Source: Reyranella sp.
GTDB taxonomy: Bacteria > Pseudomonadota > Alphaproteobacteria > Reyranellales > Reyranellaceae
NCBI RefSeq assembly: GCF_004297405.1
Contig: NZ_SCVC01000012.1
Span: forward strand, 310,001 to 374,000
Direction of reading: 5' to 3'
Length of the DNA stretch: 64,000 bases
In this document: one piece after another, positions 17,617-26,817 of the stretch
How positions within the stretch are numbered: position 1 is the first letter of the stretch
Layout of the letters: each line of letters starts with the position of its first letter
Translations under genes and position numbers: made by a program
The notes under the pieces: model-generated
What the model saw: only the letters and a program-made list of their open reading frames with translations
Database searches by the model: none
Told to the model about the DNA's origin: nothing

Positions 17617-18480
17617 TCAATTCACGCGGGCAGGCGGAACGGCCAAGACGTCGCGATCCGCGATATGGAGAACCTCTTCTGCTACGCTGCCGAGCAAGAG
17701 CTTCGTGATTCCGGTCCGGCCGCGCGTGCCAACGACGACGAGGTCCGCAGATATTTCGCGCGCAGTCGCACAGATGACATGGGCCGTGGACCCTTCGCTG
17801 AATTTCAACACCTGGTGGATCGGAACGCGATCCAAGTCGCGCATGAATACAGCCAGCTCTTCTGCGGCGCGCGCCTTCTCACTGGCCAGGTAGTCCTCGA
17901 CAGCGCGACTACTTGCAGAGGCAAGGGCCATGTAACTGCGAGCTGGCGTATCGAAGACATGGACCACTGAGACTGCTGCGTAGGCGTCCAAGCCGAGGCC
18001 CGTTACTGCGAGCAACGCCTGCCTGGAGCAATCTGAAAGATCGACGGCAACAAGGACATGCCGATAGGAGTTCGCTGGAACACCGTTTGCCACGAGGACG
18101 GGATGGCTGCGCGCGCGGACTATTCGCTCGGATGTCGTGCCGACGAAGACGTCCTGGAATGCGCGGTGGCGATGGGGGCCAATTACGACAACATCGGCCA
18201 TGCTTGCTCCGGCGGCCTTGATGACCTCCTGAGACAGACTGCCTAGGGTGACTTTGGCGCTGCAGTCCACACCATCAACCTCGCGTAGCGATTGAGCTTG
18301 CTCGCTCAGAAGCACAAGAGCCGCATCCCGGTCGGCATCAACGATGCGCTTCGGCCTATCGTCATCGACGACATGGATAAGTGACATTGGAGCTTCGAAC
18401 TTCTTTGCCAGCAAAGTCGCGCGCCGAACTGCCCGGTCCGAACGCGTAGAGAAATCTGTTGCGACGAGGATGTTCTTCAT
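17617..18480 (-). CDS. Universal stress protein, tandem UspA domains
   Basis: A 287-residue cytoplasmic protein made of two UspA domains (about 1-140 and 145-285). The second domain carries the ATP-binding pattern G-x2-G-x9-G-S as GTRGRTGITKLLLGS; the first has GPHRHRAFQDVFVGTTSE, in which the second glycine is replaced by His, so it may not bind ATP in the usual way. ATG at 18480 follows GGAGGA by 6 bases. It is upstream of and on the same strand as the mrp operon, 153 bases away, and may share stress control with it. Tandem Usps in proteobacteria respond to starvation or low oxygen; the trigger here is unknown. Confidence 0.9.
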   Translation of the reverse strand: MKNILVATDFSTRSDRAVRRATLLAKKFEAPMSLIHVVDDDRPKRIVDADRDAALVLLSEQAQSLREVDGVDCSAKVTLGSLSQEVIKAAGASMADVVVIGPHRHRAFQDVFVGTTSERIVRARSHPVLVANGVPANSYRHVLVAVDLSDCSRQALLAVTGLGLDAYAAVSVVHVFDTPARSYMALASASSRAVEDYLASEKARAAEELAVFMRDLDRVPIHQVLKFSEGSTAHVICATAREISADLVVVGTRGRTGITKLLLGSVAEEVLHIADRDVLAVPPARVN

Positions 18481-19289
18481 GAGCTGTCCTCCGACTTACC
18501 CCAAATCATACAGACTCAGCTGGCAGCTTCCCCGGAGCTCGTGATCCCAGCATCACCCAGGCCATTATCGATGGGGCGCAGCCAGCCTCGCTAACCCCGG
18601 CTGAGCTGACGAGACGCGACATCCCAACCAGCTGGACCGACCAGCGGCGCGCCTTCGGCTTTCTTTAACCGCCGTATCGAGCGATCTCATCGCGCGGCCT
18701 TCGGGCAGTGATGTCGATCGCTGCGTCCTGTTACGTAAGTGTCAGAATGAGGCCCGGAGAGAAAAGGCGGAAACGGCCTTGAGGCTGGCGAAAGTGAGCA
18801 GGAAAGGGGCGCCGAGACTGACACCTTCTCGGGTCAACTGCCGGGAAATTGGGAGAAATCGCCGACGGCACCCACTGAGAATATTCCATAGGGGGCTGGC
18901 TGTGGGGCCAGTCCGGTACGAACCGTTCTCCGCGGTAATTCCCTGCTAACAGGGAAAATAGCAGGGAACAACGGGCTGATGCTTTAAGTACTGGCTGATT
19001 GGAATGGCGCCCAAAGCCCTATTTTCCCAGCATCGGCGGCGATTCCCTTCGCAGGATCCGGAAACTCCTGCCCAAAGAAACAGGGAATTCCAATCAGGGG
19101 ATCAGGGATTGCAAACGCCATAGCAGGGACAAATGAATAACGGAGCGGGGACGCCAATTGCACCGGTCAGTTTGTCTTCACTGCTCAGAACCAAGCGTCC
19201 ACGCAACGCTCCCTTCGACTTTCCGGTGCTTCAGTCCTCCTTTTCGCTTTTGGGAAAGGCTAGCTGGGGCTGGCCTTTCCGCGCGGAAG
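18481..19289. repeat. Gene-poor 0.8-kb stretch with repeated CAGGGAA/TTCCCTG words
   Basis: No coding frame with family resemblance was found here. From about 18930 to 19130 the word CAGGG with A-rich continuation recurs (18962, 19081, 19102, 19123 and others). At 18939-18956 TTCCCTG and CAGGGAA form a perfect 7-bp hairpin with a CTAA loop. Similar CAGGGAA-rich non-coding sequence is, from memory, frequent near integrated elements in Bradyrhizobium and relatives. It is consistent with decayed mobile DNA between the stress region and the catabolic island, but no transposase or recombinase is left to prove it. Confidence 0.45.
19253..19280 (-). terminator. Inverted repeat downstream of the SDR gene, possible terminator
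   Basis: GGAAAGGC and GCCTTTCC form an 8-bp perfect stem around a 12-base loop, 9 bases past the SDR stop on the minus strand. There is no clear U-tract, so it may only stabilise the 3' end. Confidence 0.35.
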
Positions 19290-20123
19290 CTATTTGGACG
19301 TCAGCCTCGGCGCGAACATGTCGCGCATTTTTGCCAGGTAGTGATCTTCCGAAGTTGTCCAGCGCAGCTCGGCGAGTAGTTTGCTGTCGGGGCCCGCTGG
19401 ATAGCGGATCTTGTGGCCCTGGTCGGTGGCCGCGAGGAAGGTCGTTTCCGCTACTTCCGCTTCCGTACAGTAAGGGGTCGGGTAGTTGGCCAATTTCTGG
19501 AAATAGGATTGAGCGAAGGAATCGTAGTCGGCGGGGATGAGGCCCTGCAGGCGTGTCCCGGTGTTCGCGCTGAAATTCGTGGTCGGCGCGTAGCCTGGCT
19601 CGACCAACCGGGCCTTGATGTTGAACACGTCCAACTCATAGGACAGCGATTCAGTGAAGCCCTCAATGGCGCATTTGCTGGCGGTGTAGATCGCAGCCAG
19701 TGGCATGGGGCCGATGCCGGTGCTCGACGTAAGGTTGATGATGGCGCCGTGACCTTGCTGGCGCATCTGCGGGATGATGGCGCGGCAGGTAGAGAAAACA
19801 CCGAATGTGTTCGTCTCGAAAATCTCGCGCGCGATGCGGTCCGGCGTAGCTTCGACGACCGACGCCAGACCAATTCCGGCGTTGTTCACGAGGACATCGA
19901 TGGCGCCGAATGCTGCAGTACCCTCAGCGATTGCCTTGTCGATGCTGCCGGCGTCGGTCACATCGAGCGGAAGCACCTTCAATCGATTGGTGGAAGTCGC
20001 AAATACGCCTGGCACGGGGCGTCGCATGGTGGCGATCACGCTCCATCCACGATCATGAAAGAACTCGGCAATCGCCTTGCCATAGCCGGAGGACGTTCCG
20101 GTTATCAGCACTGTCTTTGTCAT
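19290..20123 (-). CDS. Short-chain dehydrogenase/reductase
   Basis: A 277-residue classical SDR. The nucleotide-binding motif TGTSSGYG is at residues 8-15, NNAGIG near 85, the catalytic Ser in TSSTGIG and the Tyr-x-x-x-Lys in YTASK. Start taken at MTKTVLITG (20123), which has GGAG 8 bases upstream; a Met 4 codons earlier has weaker support. It is divergent from the AraC regulator at 20202, which probably controls it, an arrangement common for SDRs of this type. Substrate is unknown; it could serve the adjacent catabolic island or be an independent aldehyde/ketone reductase. Confidence 0.88.
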   Translation of the reverse strand: MTKTVLITGTSSGYGKAIAEFFHDRGWSVIATMRRPVPGVFATSTNRLKVLPLDVTDAGSIDKAIAEGTAAFGAIDVLVNNAGIGLASVVEATPDRIAREIFETNTFGVFSTCRAIIPQMRQQGHGAIINLTSSTGIGPMPLAAIYTASKCAIEGFTESLSYELDVFNIKARLVEPGYAPTTNFSANTGTRLQGLIPADYDSFAQSYFQKLANYPTPYCTEAEVAETTFLAATDQGHKIRYPAGPDSKLLAELRWTTSEDHYLAKMRDMFAPRLTSK

Positions 20124-20201
20124 TGGGCGCTCCATTCTCTTTTCGCCCCTTAAATAGACAATCGATCGAGACGATCTATAATTGAACGTCCTAGAAAGAT
20201 T

Positions 20202-21155
20202 ATGGATCGTCCAGAAATGGATCCCTTAAGCGACATCATCGCTTTGCTCCGGCCGCACGCCGCCTTTTCGAAGCCGATCACGGGACGGGGGAAATGGGGT
20301 GTTCGCTACTCGGCCTATGGCCGACCCGGATTCGCCCTTGTTCTGGTGGGGCGGTGCTGGCTTGCCGTCGACAGCGCAGAACCAGTGCTTCTCGATCATG
20401 GGGATTTCGTGCTGCTGCCTTCCACGCCGGCTTTTTCCCTGTTGAGCCAGCCGGATGCCGAAAGTGTCCAGACGCAGCCGACATACAGCGCCGTTCGGCA
20501 TGGCGATCCGGCAGGGGAACCCGACTTTCAGATGCTTGGGGGCACCTTCGAAATCGAACCGGTCAATGCACCGCTCTTGCTCGCATTGCTACCGAAGGTG
20601 ATCCACATTCGCTCGGCCGAGAAGAACGCCCTTCGCCTCGCCCGCATCATTGATCTCATCATGGAAGAGTGCGCGATCAACGCTCCCGGCCGCAAAATGA
20701 TTCTGGAGAGGCTTCTGGAAGTCATGATGATGGAGTGCCTGCGCTGGGGCGCCATCGGTGAGGACGATTTGTCAGCGGGATTGCTGGCGGGATTGCGGGA
20801 CCCGGCTTTGGCCAAGGTGCTGTACGCCTTGCATTCCAAGGTACAGGCGGCATGGACTGTGGCCGAACTTGCGAAGCTTGCCGGGATGTCGCGGTCGGCT
20901 TTTGCGGCACGGTTCACTGAGACGCTTGGCTGTGCTCCAAAGGAATACCTTTCGCGCTGGCGGATGACATTGGCTCAGGATGCATTGAGCCGTGGAGCGA
21001 AGTCGCTTGACCGTCTCGCGCAGGAAATAGGGTACGAGTCCGCCAGCGCGTTTAGCACAGCCTTTCGCCGGAGGGTTGGCTGCTCCCCCGGCGCGTTTGC
21101 CCGGTCACGTCGAGGGGCAACCACGCATTCCGCCGGGCTCGCAGTTGCCCCTTAG
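20202..21155 (+). CDS. AraC-family regulator with N-terminal cupin
   Basis: A 317-residue transcription factor. Residues 1-190 form a cupin_6-type sensing domain (SAYGRPGFALVLVGRCWLAVD), and two helix-turn-helix motifs fill the last 100 residues (LAKLAGMSRSAFAARFTETL and IGYESASAFSTAFRRRVG). ATG at 20202 is used; the ATG five codons later (20217) is possible. The gene is divergent from the SDR at 19290-20123 across 78 bases, so it is probably that gene's activator. Regulators of this subgroup often answer to aldehydes or small hydrophobic compounds. Confidence 0.88.
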   Translation: MDRPEMDPLSDIIALLRPHAAFSKPITGRGKWGVRYSAYGRPGFALVLVGRCWLAVDSAEPVLLDHGDFVLLPSTPAFSLLSQPDAESVQTQPTYSAVRHGDPAGEPDFQMLGGTFEIEPVNAPLLLALLPKVIHIRSAEKNALRLARIIDLIMEECAINAPGRKMILERLLEVMMMECLRWGAIGEDDLSAGLLAGLRDPALAKVLYALHSKVQAAWTVAELAKLAGMSRSAFAARFTETLGCAPKEYLSRWRMTLAQDALSRGAKSLDRLAQEIGYESASAFSTAFRRRVGCSPGAFARSRRGATTHSAGLAVAP

Positions 21156-21403
21156 GATATGTATCGCTGCCTACAAGGGTGAGAGCTGGCCGATTGTAGA
21201 AGTGGAATGTCGGCGCGACGGTGCCTTTGCGTGAGGCGTCACCGAAGATGTGGCGAATGGGGAGCGGTTGCTCAGCAAACTCAGGCCCTTGCTGAGGCCA
21301 ACATCGTTCGACTGGCTAAATCTACAAAATATTGTTGTTCGATCAGCTTTCTCGCGCGATGCGGGTGGTCCGATGGCCCTTGCACAAGGCCTGTATAAGT
21401 TTG
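21156..21403. other. Non-coding gap before the ABC operon
   Basis: No coding frame with protein-like character was recognised between the AraC gene and the operator at 21404. Short open frames here have no ribosome binding site and atypical codon use. Confidence 0.5.
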
Positions 21404-21422
21404 CTTGCTAATTGATAAGCAA
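21404..21422 (+). promoter_or_regulatory. Putative TetR operator upstream of the ABC importer operon
   Basis: CTTGCTAATTGATAAGCAA is an imperfect palindrome with half-sites TTGCT(A/T)A, 83 bases ahead of the solute-binding protein start. The same element, differing only in the spacer, is at 30922-30941 in the divergent tetR/DUF35 promoter. A possible -35 (TTGCTT, 21401) lies on its left edge, so binding would block RNA polymerase. Confidence 0.6.
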
Positions 21423-21505
21423 ATTAACATACTCCCGAAAAATGGCCGTCCAAAAACGGTATCGGCGAGCCGGTCGAACAGACCAATCCAAGGAGGATTC
21501 GCTAG

Positions 21506-23059
21506 ATGATGAGCTTGGGCACGATGTTGAACGCACGGCGTCTGATTTGCGCCGGGATTGCTGGCGCTTTAACGGTTGCGGCGGTGCTAGTGCCCGCAAT
21601 GGCGGAAACCCCCAAGCGTGGCGGCACATTGACCGTTGGCCTGGCGCAAGATCCGCCGATCGTCGATCCGATCCGGACGGGCAGTTTCACGGAACGCCAG
21701 TTCGCGACAGGCATCTACGAAAGCCTGTTCGACATCGACGAGAAGGGCCAACCTGTACCTTTCCTCGCCGAGAGCTTCACGGTGTCCGACGACGTGAAGA
21801 CCTACCGGGTCAAGCTGCGTCCCAATGTGAAATTCCATGACGGCACGCCGCTGGATGCGGCGGCCGTGATCGCCAATCTCGACCGTACGCGTAATCCGGC
21901 CAATGGCTGCCGTTGCCTGTCGTTCGTGCAGGAGATCGTCGACGTGAAGGTGATCGACCCGCTGACGGTCGAGTTCGTGCTCAAGTCGCCGAACGCGGCC
22001 TTTCCGACGATCCTCGCCGATGCTCCGGGCACGATGGTTTCGCCGACCGCCTTCAAGGCCGACCCGAAAGGGATCAGTACCAATCCCGTCGGCACGGGGC
22101 CATTCAAGTTTGTCGAATGGATCCGCGGCAGTCGCTTCGTGATGACCCGCAACACCGATTACTGGCGTCCCGGCCTGCCGTATCTCGACCAGGTGGTGTT
22201 GCGCGGTATCCAGAACACCGAAACGCTGCAGGCAGCGTTCCTGTCGGGGCAGACCGACATCATCATGCAGCCATCGTTCCAGTTCGTCGCGCAGATGAAG
22301 AAGGACAAGAAGTACGTCGTCCTGCAGCCCGGCGGTTTCGGTTACGACGGCGTCTACATGAACCTCAGCGAAGCGCCGTTCAACGATCAGCGCGTGCGCC
22401 AGGCCATCGCCCAGTCGATGGATCGCGAGCTGCTGCGCAAGACCCTTTTGTTCGGCATCCCGCAACTGGGCTACAGCCCGTTCGGGCCTGGCATGACGGT
22501 GTCGCAGCCAGTGCCCAACTATCCGAAGTATGATCTGGTCAAGGCCAAGGAGCTGCTCGCGGCCTACGGCAAGCCAGTCACCTTCACCCTGCAATACAAC
22601 AACTCACCCTCGACGCAGCGCCTGGCGCAGTCGCTGCAGGAGATGTGGGGGCAGGTCGGCATGAAGGTCGACCTGCAGCCAGTCGATCAGAACCGCATCG
22701 TGCAGAACATGTCGTCCAAGCAGTTCGTGGCGTCGCTCTATCGCTTCACGGGCCGTGCCGATCCGCACATCAACACCTTCCCGTTTTTCCACTCGCAGTT
22801 TGCCGATGTCACGCCGTCGTCCAATTATGGGCACTACAAGAATCCCAAGATCGACGAACTGCTCGAAAAGGGCGTTTCCACTGTCGATCCGGCCAAGCGC
22901 AAGGAAATCTACGGCGAGCTGTCGAAGATCCTCGCCGAGGATCTGCCCTATGCCTACCTATTCTACGTCGCCGACACGATCGTCATGTCGAAGCGGGTGA
23001 AGGGGCTGGTCGAAGTGCCCGACGGCCTGGTTCGCTTCGGCAGCATCTGGCTCCAGTAG
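21506..23059 (+). CDS. ABC transporter solute-binding protein, family 5 (peptide type)
   Basis: A 517-residue periplasmic binding protein of the SBP_bac_5 (DppA/OppA) family. A Sec signal peptide (about residues 12-34, ending AMAE) is followed by the family opening RGGTLTVGLAQDPPIVDP. AAGGAGG lies 10-14 bases ahead of two adjacent ATGs (21506, 21509). It is the first gene of a five-gene importer operon. Family members bind peptides, nickel, glycosides or many other ligands, so peptide uptake is not implied. The shared operator with the CoA-pathway genes suggests the ligand is the compound degraded by that pathway. Confidence 0.92.
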   Translation: MMSLGTMLNARRLICAGIAGALTVAAVLVPAMAETPKRGGTLTVGLAQDPPIVDPIRTGSFTERQFATGIYESLFDIDEKGQPVPFLAESFTVSDDVKTYRVKLRPNVKFHDGTPLDAAAVIANLDRTRNPANGCRCLSFVQEIVDVKVIDPLTVEFVLKSPNAAFPTILADAPGTMVSPTAFKADPKGISTNPVGTGPFKFVEWIRGSRFVMTRNTDYWRPGLPYLDQVVLRGIQNTETLQAAFLSGQTDIIMQPSFQFVAQMKKDKKYVVLQPGGFGYDGVYMNLSEAPFNDQRVRQAIAQSMDRELLRKTLLFGIPQLGYSPFGPGMTVSQPVPNYPKYDLVKAKELLAAYGKPVTFTLQYNNSPSTQRLAQSLQEMWGQVGMKVDLQPVDQNRIVQNMSSKQFVASLYRFTGRADPHINTFPFFHSQFADVTPSSNYGHYKNPKIDELLEKGVSTVDPAKRKEIYGELSKILAEDLPYAYLFYVADTIVMSKRVKGLVEVPDGLVRFGSIWLQ

Positions 23060-23062
23060 TCG

Positions 23063-24016
23063 ATGCTCTCGCGCCTGCTGTGGGGCGTCGCCGGCGTAGC
23101 CGGGACGCTCCTCGCCGTCTCCGTCGTCAGCTTCCTGCTCGTGGCGCTTCTGCCCGGGGATCTGGCGCTCCTGATCCTGGCGGATGCCGCGACGCCGGAG
23201 CGTGTCGCCGCACTCAGGGCGCAGCTCGGGCTCGACCAGCCGCTGGCCGTGCGTTACGTGCAATGGCTGGGCAACGTGCTGTCCGGCAATCTCGGCTACG
23301 CCATCCATTCCGGTGAGTCGACGCTCGACGTCATCCTGTCGCGCTTGCCGGTGACCCTGGAGCTGATCTTCCTGACCCAGCTCGTGGCGCTGGGCGTCGC
23401 GATTCCACTCGGCATCTGGAGCGCCTATCGGCGTGGCAGCGCGATCGACACGACCACCCTGGTCGGTTGCCTGTGCCTGCTGTCAACGCCGGCCTTCGTC
23501 ATTGGCCTCGTACTGATCTACGTCTTCGCGCTCAATCTCCAGTGGTTGCCGGCCACGGGCTTCGTGTCGCTCGGGGAGGGGATCGGCGGCAATCTCGAGA
23601 GCATGGTTCTGCCGGTCGTGTCGCTGGCCCTGATCGAGGTGCCGGTCTACCTGCGGCTGCTGCGCAGCGAGATGATCGGGACCCTGCAGCAGAACTTCAT
23701 CGCCCTAGCGCGCGGCATGGGCCTGCCGACCTGGCGGATCCTGCTGGAGAACGCCCTCAGGCCCTCGTCGCTCAACCTGATCACGGTGGTCGGAATCAAC
23801 ATGGGCCGGCTGATGGGCGGTGCGATTATCGTCGAGCAGATGTTCGCCCTGCCGGGAGTCGGCCAGTTGCTGGTCGAGTCGATCTACCAGCAGGAATATC
23901 TCATGACTCAGGGCATCGTGCTGTTCGTCGCCACGATGTTCATCTTCATCAACCTACTGACCGACCTGGTCTATGTGCTGGTGGATCCCCGCCTGCAGCG
24001 CGACGGCGAACACTGA
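23063..24016 (+). CDS. ABC transporter permease (DppB type)
   Basis: A 317-residue inner-membrane permease with six predicted helices. The N-terminal helix and the RVAALRAQLGLDQPLAVRYV segment are typical of DppB/OppB proteins. The EAA loop, which contacts the ATPases, is seen near residue 213 (ALARGMGLPTWRILLENALR). It begins 3 bases after the binding-protein stop and ends 2 bases before the second permease. Confidence 0.93.
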   Translation: MLSRLLWGVAGVAGTLLAVSVVSFLLVALLPGDLALLILADAATPERVAALRAQLGLDQPLAVRYVQWLGNVLSGNLGYAIHSGESTLDVILSRLPVTLELIFLTQLVALGVAIPLGIWSAYRRGSAIDTTTLVGCLCLLSTPAFVIGLVLIYVFALNLQWLPATGFVSLGEGIGGNLESMVLPVVSLALIEVPVYLRLLRSEMIGTLQQNFIALARGMGLPTWRILLENALRPSSLNLITVVGINMGRLMGGAIIVEQMFALPGVGQLLVESIYQQEYLMTQGIVLFVATMFIFINLLTDLVYVLVDPRLQRDGEH

Positions 24017-24018
24017 TC

Positions 24019-24834
24019 ATGCAGCGCATGCCTCTGAATGTCGTTCTGTCCCTGGCCTGGCTCACCCTGGTGGTCACGGCGGCGGCCACTGCCCACTGGC
24101 TGCCGATCGAGGATCCGACCAAGCAGAGCCTGCTGCGCATGCTGGCGCCGCCGTCGGCCGGCCTCTGGTTCGGCGCCGATTCGCTGGGCCGTGATGTGTT
24201 CTCGCGCACCATCTACGGCTTCCGGATCACGCTTGCCGTCAGCCTCGGCTCGGTCGCCCTGGGACTGCTGTTCGGGGGCGCTCTCGGCATCGTCGCCGGG
24301 TACTTCCGCGGTACCGCAGAGCGCACGATCCTGATGGGGGTCAATGTTCTGCTAGCCTTTCCGCCGCTCGTTCTGATCATCGCCATGGTCGCCTATCCTG
24401 GCCAACCGCTGGTCAAGGTGATCATCGCACTCGGTATCGTGTTCATGCCGGCGGTGACGCGAATCGCCCGTGCCAACACCATGGTCTTCCGCGAGCGCGA
24501 GTTCGTGGTCGCCGCGCAGGCCGTGGGGATGGGCAACACACGCCTGATCTTCCGCGAATTGCTGCCCAACCTCGTTCCCGCCCTGCTGGCCTATAGCCTG
24601 TTGCTGGTCGCCGTGGGCGCACTTGCCGAAGCAGGGTTGAGCTATCTCGGGCTCAGCGTGCCGCCGCCGACGCCGACACTTGGCCAGATGATGGCATCGG
24701 AGCAGGCCAACGTTCTCGAAGCACCGCATGCGGTCTTCTTTCCGGCGGGTATGCTGTTCCTCACCATCTTCGCCCTCAACATGGTGGGCGAAGAGGTCCA
24801 GCGCCGTATCGACCGGCGGGCGAGGGCGGCATGA
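24019..24834 (+). CDS. ABC transporter permease (DppC type)
   Basis: A 271-residue second permease subunit. The start ATG at 24019 is 2 bases after the previous stop; a much longer open frame back to 23467 lies inside the first permease gene and is rejected. DppC hallmarks are [17 protein letters not shown] near residue 50 and the EAA loop [20 protein letters not shown] near residue 165. Its stop overlaps the first ATPase start (ATGA). Confidence 0.93.
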   Translation: MQRMPLNVVLSLAWLTLVVTAAATAHWLPIEDPTKQSLLRMLAPPSAGLWFGADSLGRDVFSRTIYGFRITLAVSLGSVALGLLFGGALGIVAGYFRGTAERTILMGVNVLLAFPPLVLIIAMVAYPGQPLVKVIIALGIVFMPAVTRIARANTMVFREREFVVAAQAVGMGNTRLIFRELLPNLVPALLAYSLLLVAVGALAEAGLSYLGLSVPPPTPTLGQMMASEQANVLEAPHAVFFPAGMLFLTIFALNMVGEEVQRRIDRRARAA

Positions 24835-25823
24835 GCGACGTGCTGCTCGAGGTCGACGACCTCAGGACCTGTTTCACGCTGCCCCATGGCGAATTGCGCG
24901 CCGTCGATGGTGTGTCGTTCCGGCTGGAAGCCGGTCGCACCCTGGGCGTGGTGGGCGAGTCCGGATCGGGCAAGTCGGTACTGGCACGCAGCATCATCGG
25001 TCTGCTGCCTGCCGGCTTCGCCCGGCGGCCGGCCGGCCGCATCCTCTTCGCCGGTCGCGATCTGCGGCAGGTGCCGGAAAGCGAGATGCGCCGCATCCGC
25101 GGCCGCGAGATCGCGATGATCTTCCAGGACCCACTGACATCGCTCAACCCGGTGATGACCATCGGACGGCAGATCGTCCAGGTCCTGCGGCAGCATACCG
25201 ACCTGTCGGCGGCCCAGGCCAAGGTGCGCGCCGTGGAACTGCTGGCTGAGGTCGGCATTCCCGATCCGGCGCAACGGGTGCAGGAGTATGCGCACCGGAT
25301 GTCCGGCGGCATGCGCCAGCGCGTCGTGATCGCCATTGCGCTCGCCTGCAATCCCCGCCTGCTGATCGCCGACGAGCCGACGACGGCACTCGACGTGACG
25401 GTGCAGGCGCAGATCCTCGATCTTCTGCGGCATCTACAGGACAGGCATCGCATGGCCATGATCCTGATCACGCACAATCTCGGAGTGGTGGCCGAGATGT
25501 GCGACGAGGTCGCCGTGATGTATGCCGGCCGCATGGTCGAGCAGGCGAGCGTGGCCAACATCCTGGGCGCGCCACGCATGCGTTACACCCAGGCATTATT
25601 GCAATCGGTGCCCCGTCTCGACAGCGAAAGCCATGTCCGCTTGCCCGTCATTCCGGGGCAGCCGCCGAACCTGATCGCGCCACCCCTCGGCTGTCGGTTC
25701 GCGCCGCGTTGCGGCCATCGCCTGGCGCGGTGCGAGAAGGAAGCGCCATCTGAGACCGATGTCGGCGCTGGTCATCGCTTCTCATGCTGGAACCCGGTCG
25801 AGGAGGCAGCCCATGGCCGGTAG
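24831..25823 (+). CDS. ABC transporter ATPase (DppD type)
   Basis: A 330-residue ATP-hydrolysing subunit with Walker A GESGSGKS near residue 40, Q-loop [10 protein letters not shown], signature SGGMRQR and Walker [13 protein letters not shown]. The C-terminal oligopeptide-type extension with clustered cysteines ([14 protein letters not shown]) is present, as in DppD/OppD, where such cysteines can bind an Fe-S cluster. It overlaps the preceding permease by 4 bases and the next ATPase by 11. Confidence 0.93.
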   Translation: MSDVLLEVDDLRTCFTLPHGELRAVDGVSFRLEAGRTLGVVGESGSGKSVLARSIIGLLPAGFARRPAGRILFAGRDLRQVPESEMRRIRGREIAMIFQDPLTSLNPVMTIGRQIVQVLRQHTDLSAAQAKVRAVELLAEVGIPDPAQRVQEYAHRMSGGMRQRVVIAIALACNPRLLIADEPTTALDVTVQAQILDLLRHLQDRHRMAMILITHNLGVVAEMCDEVAVMYAGRMVEQASVANILGAPRMRYTQALLQSVPRLDSESHVRLPVIPGQPPNLIAPPLGCRFAPRCGHRLARCEKEAPSETDVGAGHRFSCWNPVEEAAHGR

Positions 25824-26817
25824 CGGCACCGCCCACCTGCAAGGCAACGCCCTGCTCTCGGCCGCCCACCTGGTGAAGACGTACAAGGCAAAGGGGGGAC
25901 GACGGGTCCAGGCCCTGTCAGATGTCTCTCTCGACATCGTGCGCGGCGAGACGCTGGGCGTCGTGGGTGAGTCGGGTTCGGGTAAGTCGACGCTCGCCCG
26001 CGCCATCCTCGCCCTGCCGAAACCCGACGCCGGTGCAGTGCAGTTCGAGGAAAAGCCGGTCTTCGACGCGAAGGCGGCCGCCCTGCGAGCGCTGCGGCAT
26101 CGCATGCAGATGGTGTTCCAGGATCCGCTGTCGTCGCTGAATCCCGCGCACCGGATCTTCGACATCGTCGAAATGCCGCTGTTGGTTGCCGGCCGCAGCA
26201 GCGCGTCCGAGCGCCGGCGGATCGTCGCCGACACGCTGCACAGCGTCGGCCTCGACGTCGATGTCGTCGGCAACCGGCGGCCCTACGAGCTGTCGGGCGG
26301 CCAGTGCCAGCGGATCAGCATCGCGCGTGCGCTGGTGCTGCAGCCCAGTCTGCTGGTCTGCGACGAGCCGGTCTCGGCGTTGGACGTGTCGGTGCAGGCG
26401 CAGGTCCTCAACCTTCTGGAGGATGCGAAAGCAGCCTTTTCGCTTACCATGCTGTTCATCTCGCACGACCTGGGGGTCGTGAAGGGAATCAGTGATCGGG
26501 TGATGGTGATGTACCTTGGCAAGGTCTGCGAGATCGCGCCGACTGATTCGCTCTATGCGACGCCGCGGCATCCCTATACGGCAACGCTGCTGGCGTCCGT
26601 GCCGTCGCTGGTTCCGCGGCGGCGCGAGGAGCGTCCGACGATGGCGCGTGGCGAAACGCCGTCGCCGCTGGATGTTCCGTCAGGATGCCGGTTTCGTACG
26701 CGCTGTCCCGCGGCTACCGAGCGCTGCGCCCGTGAGGAGCCGCAGATCCAGAATGTCGGCCGGCCCGGCCATTTCGTGGCCTGCCATCATCCGCTTGCGG
26801 TACCGGCGTCAGACTAG
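25813..26817 (+). CDS. ABC transporter ATPase (DppF type)
   Basis: A 334-residue ATPase with Walker [10 protein letters not shown]-loop FQDPLSSLNP, signature LSGGQCQR (Cys replaces the usual Gln/Arg variation) and Walker B LLVCDEPVSALD. ATG at 25813 is preferred because AGGAGG is 7 bases upstream; the frame reaches back to 25759 inside the previous gene. The C-terminal Cys motif (CRFRTRCPAATERC) is present. Its 3' end overlaps the convergent CoA-transferase gene by 9 bases. Confidence 0.92.
   Translation: MAGSGTAHLQGNALLSAAHLVKTYKAKGGRRVQALSDVSLDIVRGETLGVVGESGSGKSTLARAILALPKPDAGAVQFEEKPVFDAKAAALRALRHRMQMVFQDPLSSLNPAHRIFDIVEMPLLVAGRSSASERRRIVADTLHSVGLDVDVVGNRRPYELSGGQCQRISIARALVLQPSLLVCDEPVSALDVSVQAQVLNLLEDAKAAFSLTMLFISHDLGVVKGISDRVMVMYLGKVCEIAPTDSLYATPRHPYTATLLASVPSLVPRRREERPTMARGETPSPLDVPSGCRFRTRCPAATERCAREEPQIQNVGRPGHFVACHHPLAVPASD

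Noticed and set aside
21587..22594. 335-codon minus-strand frame opposite the solute-binding protein gene
   Set aside because: The plus strand encodes a complete family 5 binding protein.
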